Origin: Patagioenas fasciata
Lineage: Eukaryota > Chordata > Aves > Columbiformes > Columbidae
DNA length: 64,000 bases
Assembly (NCBI RefSeq): GCF_037038585.1
Contig: NC_092520.1
Span: forward strand, 63,549,501 to 63,613,500
Direction: 5' to 3'
Below the pieces are notes generated by a model, which did not search any database, was not told the origin of the DNA, and saw only the letters and a program-made list of their open reading frames with translations. Shown here one piece after another: positions 24,421-36,464 of this stretch. A program made the translations under genes and the position numbers. How positions within the stretch are numbered: the first letter of the stretch is position 1; the number at the start of each line of letters is the position of its first letter.

Positions 24421-27000
24421 GGGCTTTGTGTTAGGCAGTCTTTCTCTCTGATTTTTGTCTCCTTTTCCATCATCTCCAACTCTTTCTTGAAAGACTTTCC
24501 TGAAAGCCATACTGAGAGTTCAAACTGCTCTTCAAAGGGAATCCTGTGTGCTTTTCTGCTCTTCCTCCTTCTCCACTCCTCTTACCTCTGTTACTGCCTT
24601 AGGAACAACATCCCATTCGTTTTCAGTTCTCCTTGACTTGATAGCTAGATCCAGCACCAGTGCTTACCTTCCCGACTGCTGAAACTTCTATTTTTAATGT
24701 TCAGTACCCTACCTAAGGAGCTGATAAATAAGCACATGGAGAGGCACCCTGGCTAATTGGTTGATAGTAGTTTGCACCCTCAGTCATGTGGTTAAACTGG
24801 ATGCTCATCCTGTGTCCACAAATGAACTCGTGGGACCATTTTTGTTCCTGGACTGAACTGGTTTTCCAGCTGTGTATTCTCTTTGCAGATGTGTACTGTG
24901 AACATCTGATTTTGAAATAGTGTTGGCTTTAACCCCTTTCTAACATGCTTCATGATCTAGGATAACAGACCTTTAGGATGTGTATGGGCCTCTTTAAGGT
25001 TTGTGTTAATCTTTCTTTTTTTAATGTCTTCTCTCTGGTCCAACAGAGTACACTGCATCTTGGTGTGTTAAATGTTTCAAAGGTGCTCAGGTTTCCCACA
25101 GATGTGCAGGAAATCCAGAATAACTATTCCTGTGAATTAGTATATTCTTTTTCATCCTTTCTTCTGCATGTTTCCAATGGCTCCCATCTCAGTGCCCAAA
25201 TGGAAACCCTCTACATCCACTCCAAGATGTAAAGAAAGTTGTTTAGCTTCCTGTGATGGAAACCATTTTGGACATCACACCAGTGGATACTTGAGCAATG
25301 GATTAACCGTATTGTATATCCTTAGTCACTGAAGAAGACACTGTCTCATTTTCAGTGAGCAGGTCTGCATGTCAGTGATCTAAGAGGATACGTATGGGGA
25401 GCCTATATCAAACATGTCTTTTTTTCTTGGTATATTTTTTTTGGGGGTATTTCTTATACTTGTCTGCTGGAGGAGAGCATTGCCTCCTCTCCTGCCTTCC
25501 ACAGAAGAAGGTATATTGTGATCAAATCCATGGAGCCTGCTGCTTTAGTAACCTGCTGTGAGTGCAAAACCACAGAAACTACAGTTTACAACTGGAGGGG
25601 AAATTATGAATTACAGGAGGTCTTGTGTTCCCTGGGTTGCATACAAGCACTCTTCTGTTGTTCATTAGAATTAATACTGTTTGCTTGTACATCAGCAACA
25701 TGAAAATACCTTTTTCTAGTCTGATATTGCTGGCATTATACTGCAACTAACACTACATTTTACCTGGATTCAAACTGGTGTTTGACATGACAGAATACCT
25801 GCAAATTTGCAGCCTTCTTCTAAAGCATTCTGTCTTCAGAATCTAAAGAAGTATGTTTTTCTTTGGCTGCTGCTCTTAGTTTATCTTTAATAAATAAATA
25901 AATAAATATTAAAAAAAAAAAAAAAGGGCAGGGGGGAACAAGCAGAAGCAGGCCCCATATTTCAAATGCTACTCCTGCTCAGTGTGACTGTCTCACTTTT
26001 TACCTTCTCCCCTCTCATGTTGATAAAACACCTGTACCTTCTCTTTCTCCATCTCAACCTTCATATCCAGTTTCATATGCAGAAATTATCTCTGCTTCCT
26101 AGATTCTGCAAAGATTCAAGTCTGTAACTTGCAGTGTTCAAAGTCCTTCCATAGTTTTAAGCATGCTTTCTTCTTTGCTGTAAAAGTCCTAATGGATGAG
26201 TCAACCTAATGGCCACCCAGGCAGCAACCCCAGAATGGTGATGGTCACATCTAGGCCTACTTCACCTCTTTCCTTTCAATGCCATACCCACTCATGTGTT
26301 ATATGGGATGCCAGCCATATACCAGTCAGTGCCAGTCAGCCACACCAAGTCAATGGTATCTCTTCACATTCACAGGTAACCGCCTCTGCTTTGGATATGC
26401 AGCACAGGTCAAGTCAAACACCTGCTTTCTCTAGCCTCTTTCTTTTCATTGCTTCCTGTTTATCTGTCTGAGCTGCTGGGAGCTCCAGCACAGATTTTAT
26501 TATATAGCAGGCTTAATTAGTACACTATAGCAAAGATGCAAAAATGATTAATGGAAGTTGAAAAGTCATAGTTTCTTCATGACTTATCCCTGTAATTAAC
26601 AATGTCAAGACACTGAGGGACAGCCATGGACTTAGAAGGACTCCACCTCTAGGTCCAAAGGGCAGCTGTTTGCTGATCAGCATGGTCTTTGACTTGGTTA
26701 GAGCCATTCTGATGGAGCCTCAACTGTGTTCTAACTGCCCTGGACTCATCTATGCAGAGTGAAGAAAAAGGAGGGCTCTGTTGTGCTGTTGGCAAGGTTA
26801 GAATCCACTTTTTGGGCCCTTTCGATCCTAACATAAAAAGGGATCACAAGGCAGCACTCAGGGATTAAAGCACTGGCCTTCTTGGTGGGATCATTTGCTT
26901 CCATGCAGAGAAGGTGTCAGATGCTCACAGGTCAGAATACTAGCATTTTATACTCGGGAGATTTCAGAAAGCAATTAAGATTCAAGCCTTACAGACTCCA
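24421..27000. other. Unassigned noncoding stretch
   Basis: No gene is recognised. It contains a T8G5 junction at 25435-25447 and an (AAAT)5/A15 microsatellite at 25888-25925. Frames at 24978-25232 and 26196-26471 (plus) are open for 84-91 codons but lack family resemblance or convincing splice context. Confidence 0.45.
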
Positions 27001-27160
27001 ATCAGTCCTTGTTTAACTTCAGTTCTATGGCAGAGTAATTTCACTGAAATCAGGTGAATCACTTCAGTATTATGTTGCATGAGCAACTCCATCACTTTAA
27101 ATGGAATTACACTGTCATACAAGTGGTGTAACGTGGGTGACATGAATCAGGCCTCGTGTT
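27001..27160. repeat. Old interspersed repeat copy (unnamed family)
   Basis: The core at 27090-27155 reads CATCACTTTAAATGGAATTA, CACTG, then GTGGTGTAACGTGGGTGACA and ATGAATCAGGCC. It parallels the remembered consensus CATTGACTTCAATGGAGTTACACTG...GTGTAACTGAG...GAATCAGGCC, common in reptile and bird DNA. The family name is not known to me. Confidence 0.5.
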
Positions 27161-27474
27161 TGCAGCAGCCTTGAATACACCAGTATTGAGAGGACCTTTG
27201 GAGCTGGGCCCAAAGCACTCACAAAGAGAGCTCCTGCTGTTATTCCAACCCATAGGCAGCTCCCTGAACAAAGACCAATTATCTGAGCTTTGTGTGAAGG
27301 GGGTAGGGGACATGCACCAATATTCATAAATTAGGCAAGCCTGGTGTTCACGAAAGTGGAAGGCCTTCATTCCAATTAAACTCTGTCTTCATTCCTTATG
27401 TAAATTCGTAATTTCTTTTCCTTGTGATATTTGTCAGTTTTCATCTGTGTATTATGACACGCTTCACAGATGAA

Positions 27475-27612
27475 ATTAAATATTATCATTCCCTATTTAC
27501 AGATAGGGAAACCGAGGCATAAAAAAGCAAAATGACTTGCCCGAGAGAATAGCCCAAGGTCACTTGCTACCTAAGGTAGGGTTTTGCCCACATGCTGCCT
27601 CCTATTAACAAT
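27475..27612. repeat. MIR-like / CORE-SINE remnant
   Basis: TATTATCATTCCCTATTTAC, AGATAGGGAAACCGAGGCAT, GACTTGCCCGAGAGAATAGC and CAAGGTCACTTGCTACC follow the well-known MIR layout (cccattttacag / gatgaggaaactgaggc / acttgcccaaggtcac / cag). MIR-class SINEs are tRNA-derived and predate the amniote radiation, so an eroded copy in a bird is expected. Some CORE-SINE relatives share this segment and the subfamily is not assigned. Confidence 0.7.
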
Positions 27613-29059
27613 TCTGCTCACTTCCTCCAGTGGTGTGCAATAAAAAGAATGGAAATTAGACTTTTTCAAAGGGTTCCTTATATCACACCTCAAAAAAGCT
27701 GTGCCACTTTTTCGTTTTTGTAAAAAAAAAAAATATTTAAGTAAGTAGCCATAATATTACCAAATCACTTAAGGATGCTTTGAGCCCATATGTTAGAACG
27801 TAAAGAACTCAGACAGAAACTTATAAAACATTTAAAATAATTTGCTTTATATGAAAAGGCCAATTAAAGAGAGAGAAAACTTCAGAAAGGATTTTGATAA
27901 TGTCATTATATACAGTATAATAACAAGATCCTTATAAGTTGTAAATATCATGTAATTACCCATTGTAATTATCTGATTACATTTACTTACATTAACTTTG
28001 TAATTAGACATAATTTCACACTTATCAAGTAAAATCATCTTTAACATTCATGGAAGTGGAGCTCCATCTTTCTGTATGCCCCTTGCTTGATCCCTGACAA
28101 CAGGAGGATGGAGAAGTTCTGAGCAACTGGTCCTTTCTCATGACAGCAACAGGAACACCTGTTCCCCCATGTGAGAAAAAATATTGTTTTATCTACTCAT
28201 CTTTGGCAAGAAGTATGGGGACATTGGGAATAACTCAAGGAGAGCAGAGGTAAATGATCCTGTGAAGCAAGAAAAAAAGATAAATTAGAGTAGAGCAGAT
28301 AAGTAATTTTAATACAAGGCTAAGCTTACATTGCATCATCTGGTGAAAAGACAAATTTTATTTATGTATGCATCATTTAGAGAATGCAAATCTATGTTTA
28401 AAGGAATAGTGCCAATTTTCAGCTATAGTCCTAAATTCCCTTGATTCTTTGACTTTTAAGAAAAGCTTTCATAGGTGCTTTCCTGCTTTCCTGAAGGTAC
28501 CCCATCACGGCATCAAAGGCCCCACAGTGGCTGTGCAGCTGCAGTGGTGCAGAGGTCAAGAACAACTGTATTGGGTCAGCCTGAGAGACCCTTAGATCCA
28601 GGACCCTGCCTCCAACAATGACCATCCTCCTGAAGCTGTTACCCTTCTCCCTCCCAGAGACACACCAAGTCCCCAAGACCATCTCATCACCTGCTCCTGT
28701 CCCCAGACAATCCAGCCTTTCACACCACCAGCAGGAGGAAGTTTGAGAGGGAGCAGTTTCCGTTCCCTTTTCCTACTTTGACTTCAGGCAGGGCAACATC
28801 CAGTGGCACCTCAGAAATGTACAGGGAGCTGTGGGAGTTGTCAGGGTGCTCAGCACCCCTTCTAGTTTCCCAGTTGCACACCTTTGATCCTGTGACCTTC
28901 TCTTTTCCTTTTCTCATCTGTCATTCCCACTGTTTTCTCCTTGTTTTCCTTTTCCTGCAGACCTTTCTTCCTAAGGCCAGGAGAACATATACAGGGCCCA
29001 CACCCTCATACATCTCAGAAATCACAGGCTCAGGGATACTCTAAGCCCCAAGAGGAATC
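27613..29059. other. Unassigned stretch with a TAATTA cluster and an orphan splice acceptor
   Basis: 27952-28016 packs three GTAATTA motifs plus further TAAT cores (27952, 27965, 28000, 28011). At 28929-28960 a long pyrimidine tract ends in TTCCTGCAG, a near-ideal splice acceptor followed by 27 open codons before TAA at 29042. No donor or family resemblance supports a real exon. The remainder is unassigned. Confidence 0.4.
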
Positions 29060-29470
29060 CTTAAATGCCCTTGACAAACTATTTTCTCATGATTTTGTCT
29101 AATCCTTGAAGCCAAGGACCTTTTGCATAACCACATCTTCTGGCAGCACATCCCACTCTTTCCTTTTACTGCATGAAAATGGTTTTCCTTCTTGCTTACT
29201 TTGAACTTATTATCTGACCTCTTAATTGATTTCTCCTAGTTCTTGTATAAAGAGATAGAGAATAATCATTTTGTGTTCAGCTTCTGTATTCCACTCAGGA
29301 TCTCCAAACCTCTTAAATTATGTCTTTCTCAAGAAAAACAGCTCTAGTCTATTTAAGCTCTTCTTGTACAGAATCATGCTCCTATCATCCTTGTCTACCT
29401 TCTTTCTCTTTCCTACTCCTACAATATCCTTTGGGAAGGCAGTTCTTCACTGCGCATACATTGCATTAAC
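29060..29470 (-). mobile_element. Ancient CR1-type LINE, 3' region, minus orientation
   Basis: The plus strand follows the reverse complement of the old amniote CR1. CATCTTCTGGCAGCACATCC gives way to a TTTCCTTCTTGCTTACTTTG segment, then TCTCCTAGTTCTTGTATAAAG and TTCCACTCAGGATCTCCAAA. It continues with TTTCTCAAGAAAAACAGCTC, CTATTTAAGCTCTTCTTGTA and TACAATATCCTTTGGGAAGG. The order matches copies I remember from turtles (...CCCCTAGTTCTTGTG..., ...AAGCTGAAAAGTCCCAGTC...). It is strongly decayed and non-coding. Confidence 0.75.
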
Positions 29471-32095
29471 GCAGTTTTGTCTCTTCATTTCACTTCCCTA
29501 TTCACTTTTCTAACCTCTTGAGATCTTCCAAGGAAAAGGCTAGAGTGCAAAGTCTTTAGTCCGGGAGCCTCCTCATGCAGTTCAGTCTCAGCCATGATGA
29601 GCATGGCTGGTCAAGTCTAAACATTTTGGAGATGTCAGTCCCAGTAAAAGACCAGAGTCCCTATCTCCCTACCAGGTGGAACCTCAGGACTTCGAGACAA
29701 CCCATAAGTCTGTCTCACTCCTGCACACAGTGGAGTTCCTCCCTTTATGTGAGCAATTCAAGGAAGCAAAGACTAAACAGACACAGGTCAAACCTTTTAT
29801 TACAGACAGATGACTTCTAGAAAAAATAATTGTAGGAAAGATTGTGGCAAAATGATTTAGCTTCAAGCTAACACCTTCCAACAATATTAAAAAGTGGAAA
29901 ACCACGTGTCAAATTTATTTTAAACTTCAAATAATTAATTCCCTTCAGTTAAAGAAACTTCTTCACTTAAGAGAGCCACCTGGGAATTTGTCATGTGTTA
30001 ACTGCCTCTCAAAGTTAGAAAGGAAGGTGATTCAGGCTGCCTACATGCAGACCTGGAGAGAGCCTAGGACATGGCTAGATCTTGTCACCCAATGGCACCT
30101 TTCCCTCCACCTTTGTGCCTAACTGTCCATTACTGTCCATGATTTTATAATCACTAGTTCTTCCTTGGCATAGCTGTTTTCAAATCTCACTCCAGCTAAA
30201 GACGTGGGAAGCTGTTGGGGATGATGTAGTCTGAGTGTCATTATATCATAGGAAATAAAATGTCTTCATAGGGCTCCAGTCCAAAGCAATTACACAGAGC
30301 TTTAAACTTAAATATCTGAATAGTCTCAACAAAGTAGGTAAAAGAACAAAATACCTGAAGTGAAGCACACACTTCAGTGGTTTGATAGTGCAAGTCTACA
30401 GCCTGTGTAGGTTGACGATATCAGCTAATGTGCCTATTTGTGAGAAATTTGCCAACACACTGGTCTAGGAGCCTTTTCATTCTTTTTTTCAAATGAAATT
30501 GAAATGCACTGATTGTTTAGATGAATCATTTCCCTCTCGTTGTTTTGGATTACACTTTTTTTTTTTTCTCACCTCACGTCTTCCTTGTTCTTGATGGCAA
30601 AGCTAACGTCAGAGCAGACAGAACTAGTCTAAGATTTCCCTAAGTGATATTTCTGCAGGTGCAGATAGAGAAAAAGGATCAGCCAATTTTTAAGAAGTCA
30701 GATGGCATTGTGAAGCAAACAGAAGGCAAAGGACTGATTTCAAAGCACAAAATCAGGTCCTTTTATTTATGTAGAATGCACCAATTCACAGAATTTGAAA
30801 TGGCTGGTTACAGAAATGTATACATTTGATCGTAGTTTAATTTTCCATGGGCTGCAATACCTAAATCAGGAGAGCTATGAACATGACATACAGGTTGGTT
30901 CATTTCAGAAGAGTCACCTGGAGAGTCACCTGGAGAGTCACATGGAAGATATTGAAGACGCAGTTTATATTATCCATTAAGAAATTTTGTCATGAGCATG
31001 TTTTACATATTTTGCCCTGAGATGAGTTCTCTGTCTCCCTGTAAATTTAGTAAAGTACACAGAAATGAGATACCAGTTCATTATGCTCTTTTGTTGTAGT
31101 TGTCCTGTGAGATGAAAAAGCAGGCTTGCTAAAATGAAAATGTCAGTAATACAGAAACATCAGGCTTGTATCTTCTACACAATCTTATAGGGTGGTTTCA
31201 AAGAAATCTCATGTTTAAATTATTGTATCAGTGAGGTCACTCAAAGATCAAAAATTACTCCAAATTTTCACACAATCCTTTATTCTTCGGTACTAATTAG
31301 GTAACACCAATTAAATAACAAATAAATACTCTGAAGCTTTTTTGATAAAATGACCAGCTTTTAAAAAGAATACCTTCCAACTTTTGCATTGCTTACCAAA
31401 ATGCTATGGCTGTACAGAAAACCAGTTTAGCTGTATAAATGTACCTATAAATACATGGTGGTAAACATCTAATTAACTCCTCGAGGTATAATTACCCTCA
31501 GAAAACACAGTTACAAGTAGACCAAGATAAGTACATGTCCTAAAATGCTGCTGCTGTTCAGGAAAGTTGTAATTTTATCCAAATAGCCTTAAAATTCACT
31601 TCCACAACTTATATCGAAGTAGAATTATAAAATAATTACTAGATATTAGCAAGGAGAACCTGCTATGGTAATGTCAAGGGCAAAGGCACTGCTCTCTTCC
31701 ACGGAGCCACAGCCTCACACGGCATTTCATAAATTTCTCATTCTAATTATTTAGAAATTTTTTTAGTGAAAGAAAAAAGAAGATAGTTACACAGTCTTCT
31801 GGTCTTTCTCTCCTGACGTTAATTCCCAATGTTAAAACAATTACACTCCAAGGAAGGTTATAGTTTCTGCTAACTGATCCGTATAGTTGAAATGGAGCTG
31901 CAGTGCTTAACACCAAACCACATCTCTGGAACTATTTAGCACAGCACAAACTGGGACCACACAGTTGGTCCAGCCTTCTCTCCTGACAGCAGAACCTGCC
32001 TTCACCAGCTGCCAGAGAGGTCTTCTCAAACACCACTTGCTCCAGTGTTCCCACCTCTGCTAGCTCCACTGCGTGGTGGGCACTTCATCAGTGTG
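29471..32095. other. Unassigned noncoding stretch
   Basis: No gene recognised. A 12-bp unit (AGAGTCACCTGG) is repeated three times at 30910-30945. A T13 run lies near 30557-30569. Frames at 30644-30980 are short and unrecognised. The acceptor-like end TTTCTGCAG at 30657 precedes an open stretch but has only a weak following donor. Confidence 0.45.
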
Positions 32096-32370
32096 TTACA
32101 GAATGGCTGGGGTTGGAAGGGACCTCGAAAGATCATCTAGTCCAACCCACCCACTGAAGCAGCTTCACCTGAACAGATCACACAGGAATGTGTCCAGGCG
32201 GGCTTCGAATGTCTCCAGAGAAGGAGACTCCACAGCCTCTCTGGGCAGCCTGTTCCAGTGCTCTGGCACCCTCAGAGTAAAGAAGTTTCTCCTCATATTC
32301 AGATGGAACCTCCTGTGCTTCAGCCTGTGCCTGTTGCCCCTCATCCTATTGTTGGGCACCACTGAAATAA
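32096..32370 (-). mobile_element. CR1 LINE 3' end, minus orientation
   Basis: Read on the plus strand: GGGGTTGGAAGGGACCTCGA, CATCTAGTCCAACCCACCCA, CACAGCCTCTCTGGGCAGCC, TTCCTCCTGTGCTTCAGCC-like sequence and TGTTGCCCCTCATCCTATTG. The minus strand is open across 32165-32380 and reads as the C-terminal CR1 ORF2 ([20 protein letters not shown], then LDTFLCDLF). It is 5'-truncated and one of the youngest-looking copies. The 165-residue plus-strand frame here is its antisense shadow. Confidence 0.95.
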
Positions 32371-35300
32371 ATTTCCCCAAGACAGTGCCATTTCTTCAGC
32401 ATGACACCATGGGAAGTTACACCTACCTCTTTCAGAGACGGGCTAGAAGGCTGCTACTGATGGCTTTGTTATGGGGCCTCTGCCACACTAGCAGCAGATT
32501 TATTCTCCAACCTGTATCCAATATTGCAATCATTTCTACCTACCTAGTGGATGTAAAATGCTATTCCTAAGATAATGCTGGAGAAGTCTGAGGAGCAGAG
32601 AGAGATAGCTGCATTGTTGCAACAAATAAGCCCAATTATAACAATTCCACTGTTCAGCAGACCACATACGCACATATTTAAAATCCAATCTTACGACAAT
32701 AACTTGATGACAAAAGGTTGCCAAAATGTGCCACTGATCCAAAAATTTGCTTTTCTTTTCACTCAGTGGATGCTACCTTGATCCATATTTGTTTTCATTT
32801 TCTTTTTTCCTCTTCTTCTCTTCCTCTTTGATAAGCCAAGGAAGACTCATTTTTGTTTTTCACTATCTCTATGAATTGTTTCTCTCCACCACTTGGTAAG
32901 CCCCAAAGAGATTGGCACTCTTGACAATTTTACTGCCAGTTTTCTTCTGCAGCTTCAAGCGAAGCCTCCTGTATCATTCTCAGTTCCAATCTCAGGGTGA
33001 GCTGTTCAAGCATGAGCAATGTGGGAGTTAGGCATGTTCCTATCTGCCAGTCCCATGAGCTTTTTGGCAGTCATAGTCTCTGGCAAGATCAGAGATTATT
33101 GCATCCAAGGGGAAAACCTACAAAAGCCAGCATTCAGCAGAGAATTCACTTTCTTAACTTCTAAAAAGAAGCTGGCAGAGAGCCTTCTGCTTCAGTTAAC
33201 TGTTCCAATTTCTTGTCTGAAGATTTAAATACTGGCAAGCTTAAAATACGTTAAATATAGTGCATGCATTCACATACGCACTCACGTATATCTTCACAAA
33301 TGAGAGAGACATGAGAACACTTCTAACAAAAATACTGCTTTTTATTTCATTCTGATATTTTTTAATAGGCCAGTTCAGGCATTGGACGCCTTTGACTATG
33401 TATCTTTTCAGGGGAAGTAATTAAATGTTAGCAGAAGAGGGCCAGTATCCAGAACAGGAATCATAGCCTCAAAACAATGTTAATTCAGTCTTCATGCAGA
33501 CATAATATCGCCAGAGTTTCTCTTCTCTCCTGGTAGTTGAGTTGGTCAAGATCTGAGCAGGAAAGAGAAGAAACTGCCTTATGTAGAGGGTTTTCTTCTG
33601 CCAACTCTCTCCCATTCCCACTAGCAGTTTCTAAACTGGCTCAGCATCTCCAGCTTTTACAAAGTTCTCACATGCCTCCTGATAATGAGGGTTCTACTCA
33701 TATTCTAGCATCTGGAGTCAGGAGATGACCTGAGAATCTCATTATATCTTATGAAAAGAAAGAAACAGTACCATTCAAAAAGGACAATTCTAGCCTGATA
33801 GAACCAGTCTCCTTCAGCCTGCTTTAGAGACTTCCAGAGATCATAGCCTAATTTTAGTTGCAATAAATTTGGATCAGCAGCATGTTTTTGTATCTGTCTG
33901 TCAGGAATATCTTGTAATGAGGCTGGCAGAACTAGAATGAGTATACTGGACTTTGCCTTACTGGGATAGGATAAAGATGTGCAGATAAGGAAAGTAGCTC
34001 TTCTGTTTCCAATAGGAAAACTTTATAATTTTCCCTGCTTTTTTTTCAGATGGTTGATGTACAAAACCGGCAAACCAGGGGGAAGGGAAAGAAATGAAAA
34101 AAAAAAAACACCTTATGCACAATATTTACCTCTCACAATGAACAATAAAGTATTATGTTTTTCTGTTGTATTTCAATCAGATTTTGATTGCTAACAAGTA
34201 CTTAAAATTAGCGTCTTATTTTAAAAATCATGGTAGTAGCAAACTGTAATTCTTACAGACATATCTTTCTTTTTCTGTTTAAAAATGAACAATATTGACA
34301 TGTTCTTCTTCAATGGTGCAATCTTTTTCATATTTTAGAGACATGTCAACAAGCAGAAGCTACACTTAGATATTTTAGCATTCAGCACAATGCCATAACT
34401 GGTGCTAGATACATTTGTCACTGTTCCAAAAAATGCATGTGAATGGAGAGTTCATAAATATATGTGGCAGTACTTCTCATGTGCTACCTAAATGTCACAT
34501 AATACAGTTTTTAGTACAAAGAAGGTAAATAGATTTCAGCTTGAAGTAAACTGCTACGTTGGTTGCTGTTTTTTACTCCCTGCTATGTCCCCTGTCTATT
34601 CCCCTTCACAGGATCTCCTGAGGTCTGTTTTCCATAGTAAATGCCAGGGACAGCCCAAATATCGTGTTGGCAGATATTTTTTGAGTACCACAGCTGCATA
34701 GACAGATATGCCCTTCTGTCCACTGTATTAGCTTCTTTGCCCCGTTGAGTGGTGTATATATTGTAGTTGTAGGGCAGACTCAACTCCACCTTATGATTTA
34801 CAGCAAAACCTTTTTACACTGCTCTGTCAGCATAAAATACTCATGAAAGTCTTCTCCTTTGAAGATTGTTTTACCCTGCAAGTGGCATGAAGATGTCATG
34901 AGTAAATGAGCGTCTGTCTATTAAAGGAGGAAATGATTTGGATTTATCCGTACAAGAAGGCAATTCTGTCACGAACTAGAGAAGAAACTAACCTAACTCT
35001 GCCAAATGACATTTCAGTGGTAGTTCCTGGGCAGAAAGCAGTCTGCTGCCTAAGCAACAGTTACACGGCCATACTAGAGGTGGTGCTGGATATGATAACT
35101 CAGGATGAGTCACCAGAATACAAGAAAAGAAAATTTTAAAATAAAAATTTAAAAAAGTGGGAAAAGAAAAAGTGGAAAAGAGCAGTACGGGAGGATGTGT
35201 AATGAGAGCAAAATGAGCTTCCAGCATATCACTGAAACCACCTTTGGAAAAGTAGGAGTGAATAGAGCAGGTTATTACTGAAGCTGGCACTGGTTTTGTC

Positions 35301-35835
35301 TCCCCTGGAACATCATGCCCGATTCTGCTGCTCATGGTTCACGGAATGGTTCCCAGAAGAAGCACAAGAACCACTCAAAAGGTGAAAAAAACAAAACCTC
35401 TTAGGAGGGAGAACCTGCATCCAAAAGGGTCCTGATTGTGCCTTCCGAAACAGGGTGCAACCCCTCATGACCCCAAAAGGAGCAGCGACTCTGCAGCAGG
35501 CACAGGCATTTTGTGTGAGGACCACAAGAAAAAAAATGTCTCCTCTGGCAACTTCAGGTATCTACAGCACCTAGGGGAAAAAAAGCACAAAACTGATGGG
35601 TAGCAGCACAGGCTAGTGCAAGATAAAAGGAAAACACATTCATTCTTATCCTCACTCTGTACGTTTTTTTTTTCCTTAACAGCATAATTGCAGGATTCCT
35701 GTGGGAGCCGCTGCTCTGTCCCCAGGGCCAGGCAGTGGAATTTGTGTGGCCAGGACACGGATGTGTGCATGTGCAAGGGGGAGAAGGAGCTTTTCTAGCT
35801 GTGGAGGCGACTGCTGGTGAGACAGCAGAGGGAGG
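32371..35835. other. Unassigned noncoding stretch
   Basis: No gene or clear repeat is recognised. A T8CAG acceptor-like end at 34040-34049 precedes only 16 codons to a stop. Overlapping minus-strand frames at 34988-35960 are mutually inconsistent and unrecognised. An A12 run lies at 34098-34109. Confidence 0.45.
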
Positions 35836-35947
35836 GGGCAGCATATTAGAGTGCTCGCTTCAGTCTCTTGGCTGGTTGCCAGCGGTACAGAAGTTGAGAA
35901 ATCATTTGTCACGAGGATGAAAGCCAAATACATTGCTCTGGGTGAGA
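35836..35947 (+). promoter_or_regulatory. Weak candidate promoter / first exon
   Basis: In a locally GC-rich patch, a TATA-like CATATTAG (35842-35849) is followed by an initiator-like TTCAGTCTC. An ATG at 35917 has A at -3, eight open codons, and then a splice-donor-like CTGG/GTGAGA with GT at 35942-35943. Each element alone is common, the TATA-to-initiator spacing is short, and the peptide is not recognised. It may well be chance. Confidence 0.18.
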
Positions 35948-36370
35948 TGTAACCTGACAAACACTCTCCTGTGACTGACGCATTTGAACTACTAATACAC
36001 TCTATATAAATGCCTTTTTCTGACAGCTAGCAGTCTTCTTTCTTTTTTTTTTTTTTGCTTAGTTTTTCTGCTTGTTCATGCTGAGCTTTCCAAGTTCCGC
36101 GATACCAGATTGCTCGGTGAGAAGCACTGGGCAGGAAGACAGTCTTCCGTCATGCTAATTCCACACCATGAGTTCAGGAGGAAACAAGCTATGAAACAAT
36201 TAGAAAACAATTTTTTTAAATTACTATTCCCTAGTATCTCTCTTTATTTCTTCATTCTTCTTGTCTTTTTTTTTTTTTCAAAATGTCATACAGTCAGCTG
36301 GCCAGCAGGAACTTCATTTATAACTGTCAATTTAACAGTTCATTTATTTTATTGAAGCAGTGAGACACAA
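35948..36370. other. Unassigned noncoding stretch with T runs
   Basis: It contains T13 (near 36044-36056) and T13 (near 36267-36279) runs. Nothing else is recognised. Confidence 0.45.
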
Positions 36371-36464
36371 CAGGGGTGTGGTAACCACGAGATAATCACA
36401 CCTCTGGGGTCTTACGAGGCAAGGAGAAACAGCCAATTCTCTCTAATCCCACAGGGGTGTGATT
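36371..36464. promoter_or_regulatory. Cluster of three T-box-like sites
   Basis: CAGGGGTGTGGT (36371-36382), AATCACACCTCTG (36394-36406) and CAGGGGTGTGATT (36452-36464) are three versions of one 12-13 bp motif, the middle one inverted. The middle copy contains TCACACCT, the reverse complement of the T-box half-site AGGTGTGA. The outer copies carry GGGTGTGG/GGGTGTGA. First and second copies can form a hairpin, and the second and third match in 12 of 13 positions as an inverted repeat. A decayed transposon terminal repeat is an alternative explanation. Confidence 0.4.

Noticed and set aside
32073..32570. 165-codon plus-strand frame
   Set aside because: Antisense to the minus-strand CR1 at 32096-32370, whose own sense frame encodes CR1 ORF2.
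34040..34098. Acceptor-like T8CAG followed by ATG
   Set aside because: The frame closes after 15 codons next to an A12 run; no donor and no similarity.
35851..35861. U6 snRNA-like start GTGCTCGCTTC
   Set aside because: Only 11 bases match. The following sequence departs completely and no upstream snRNA promoter element is seen.
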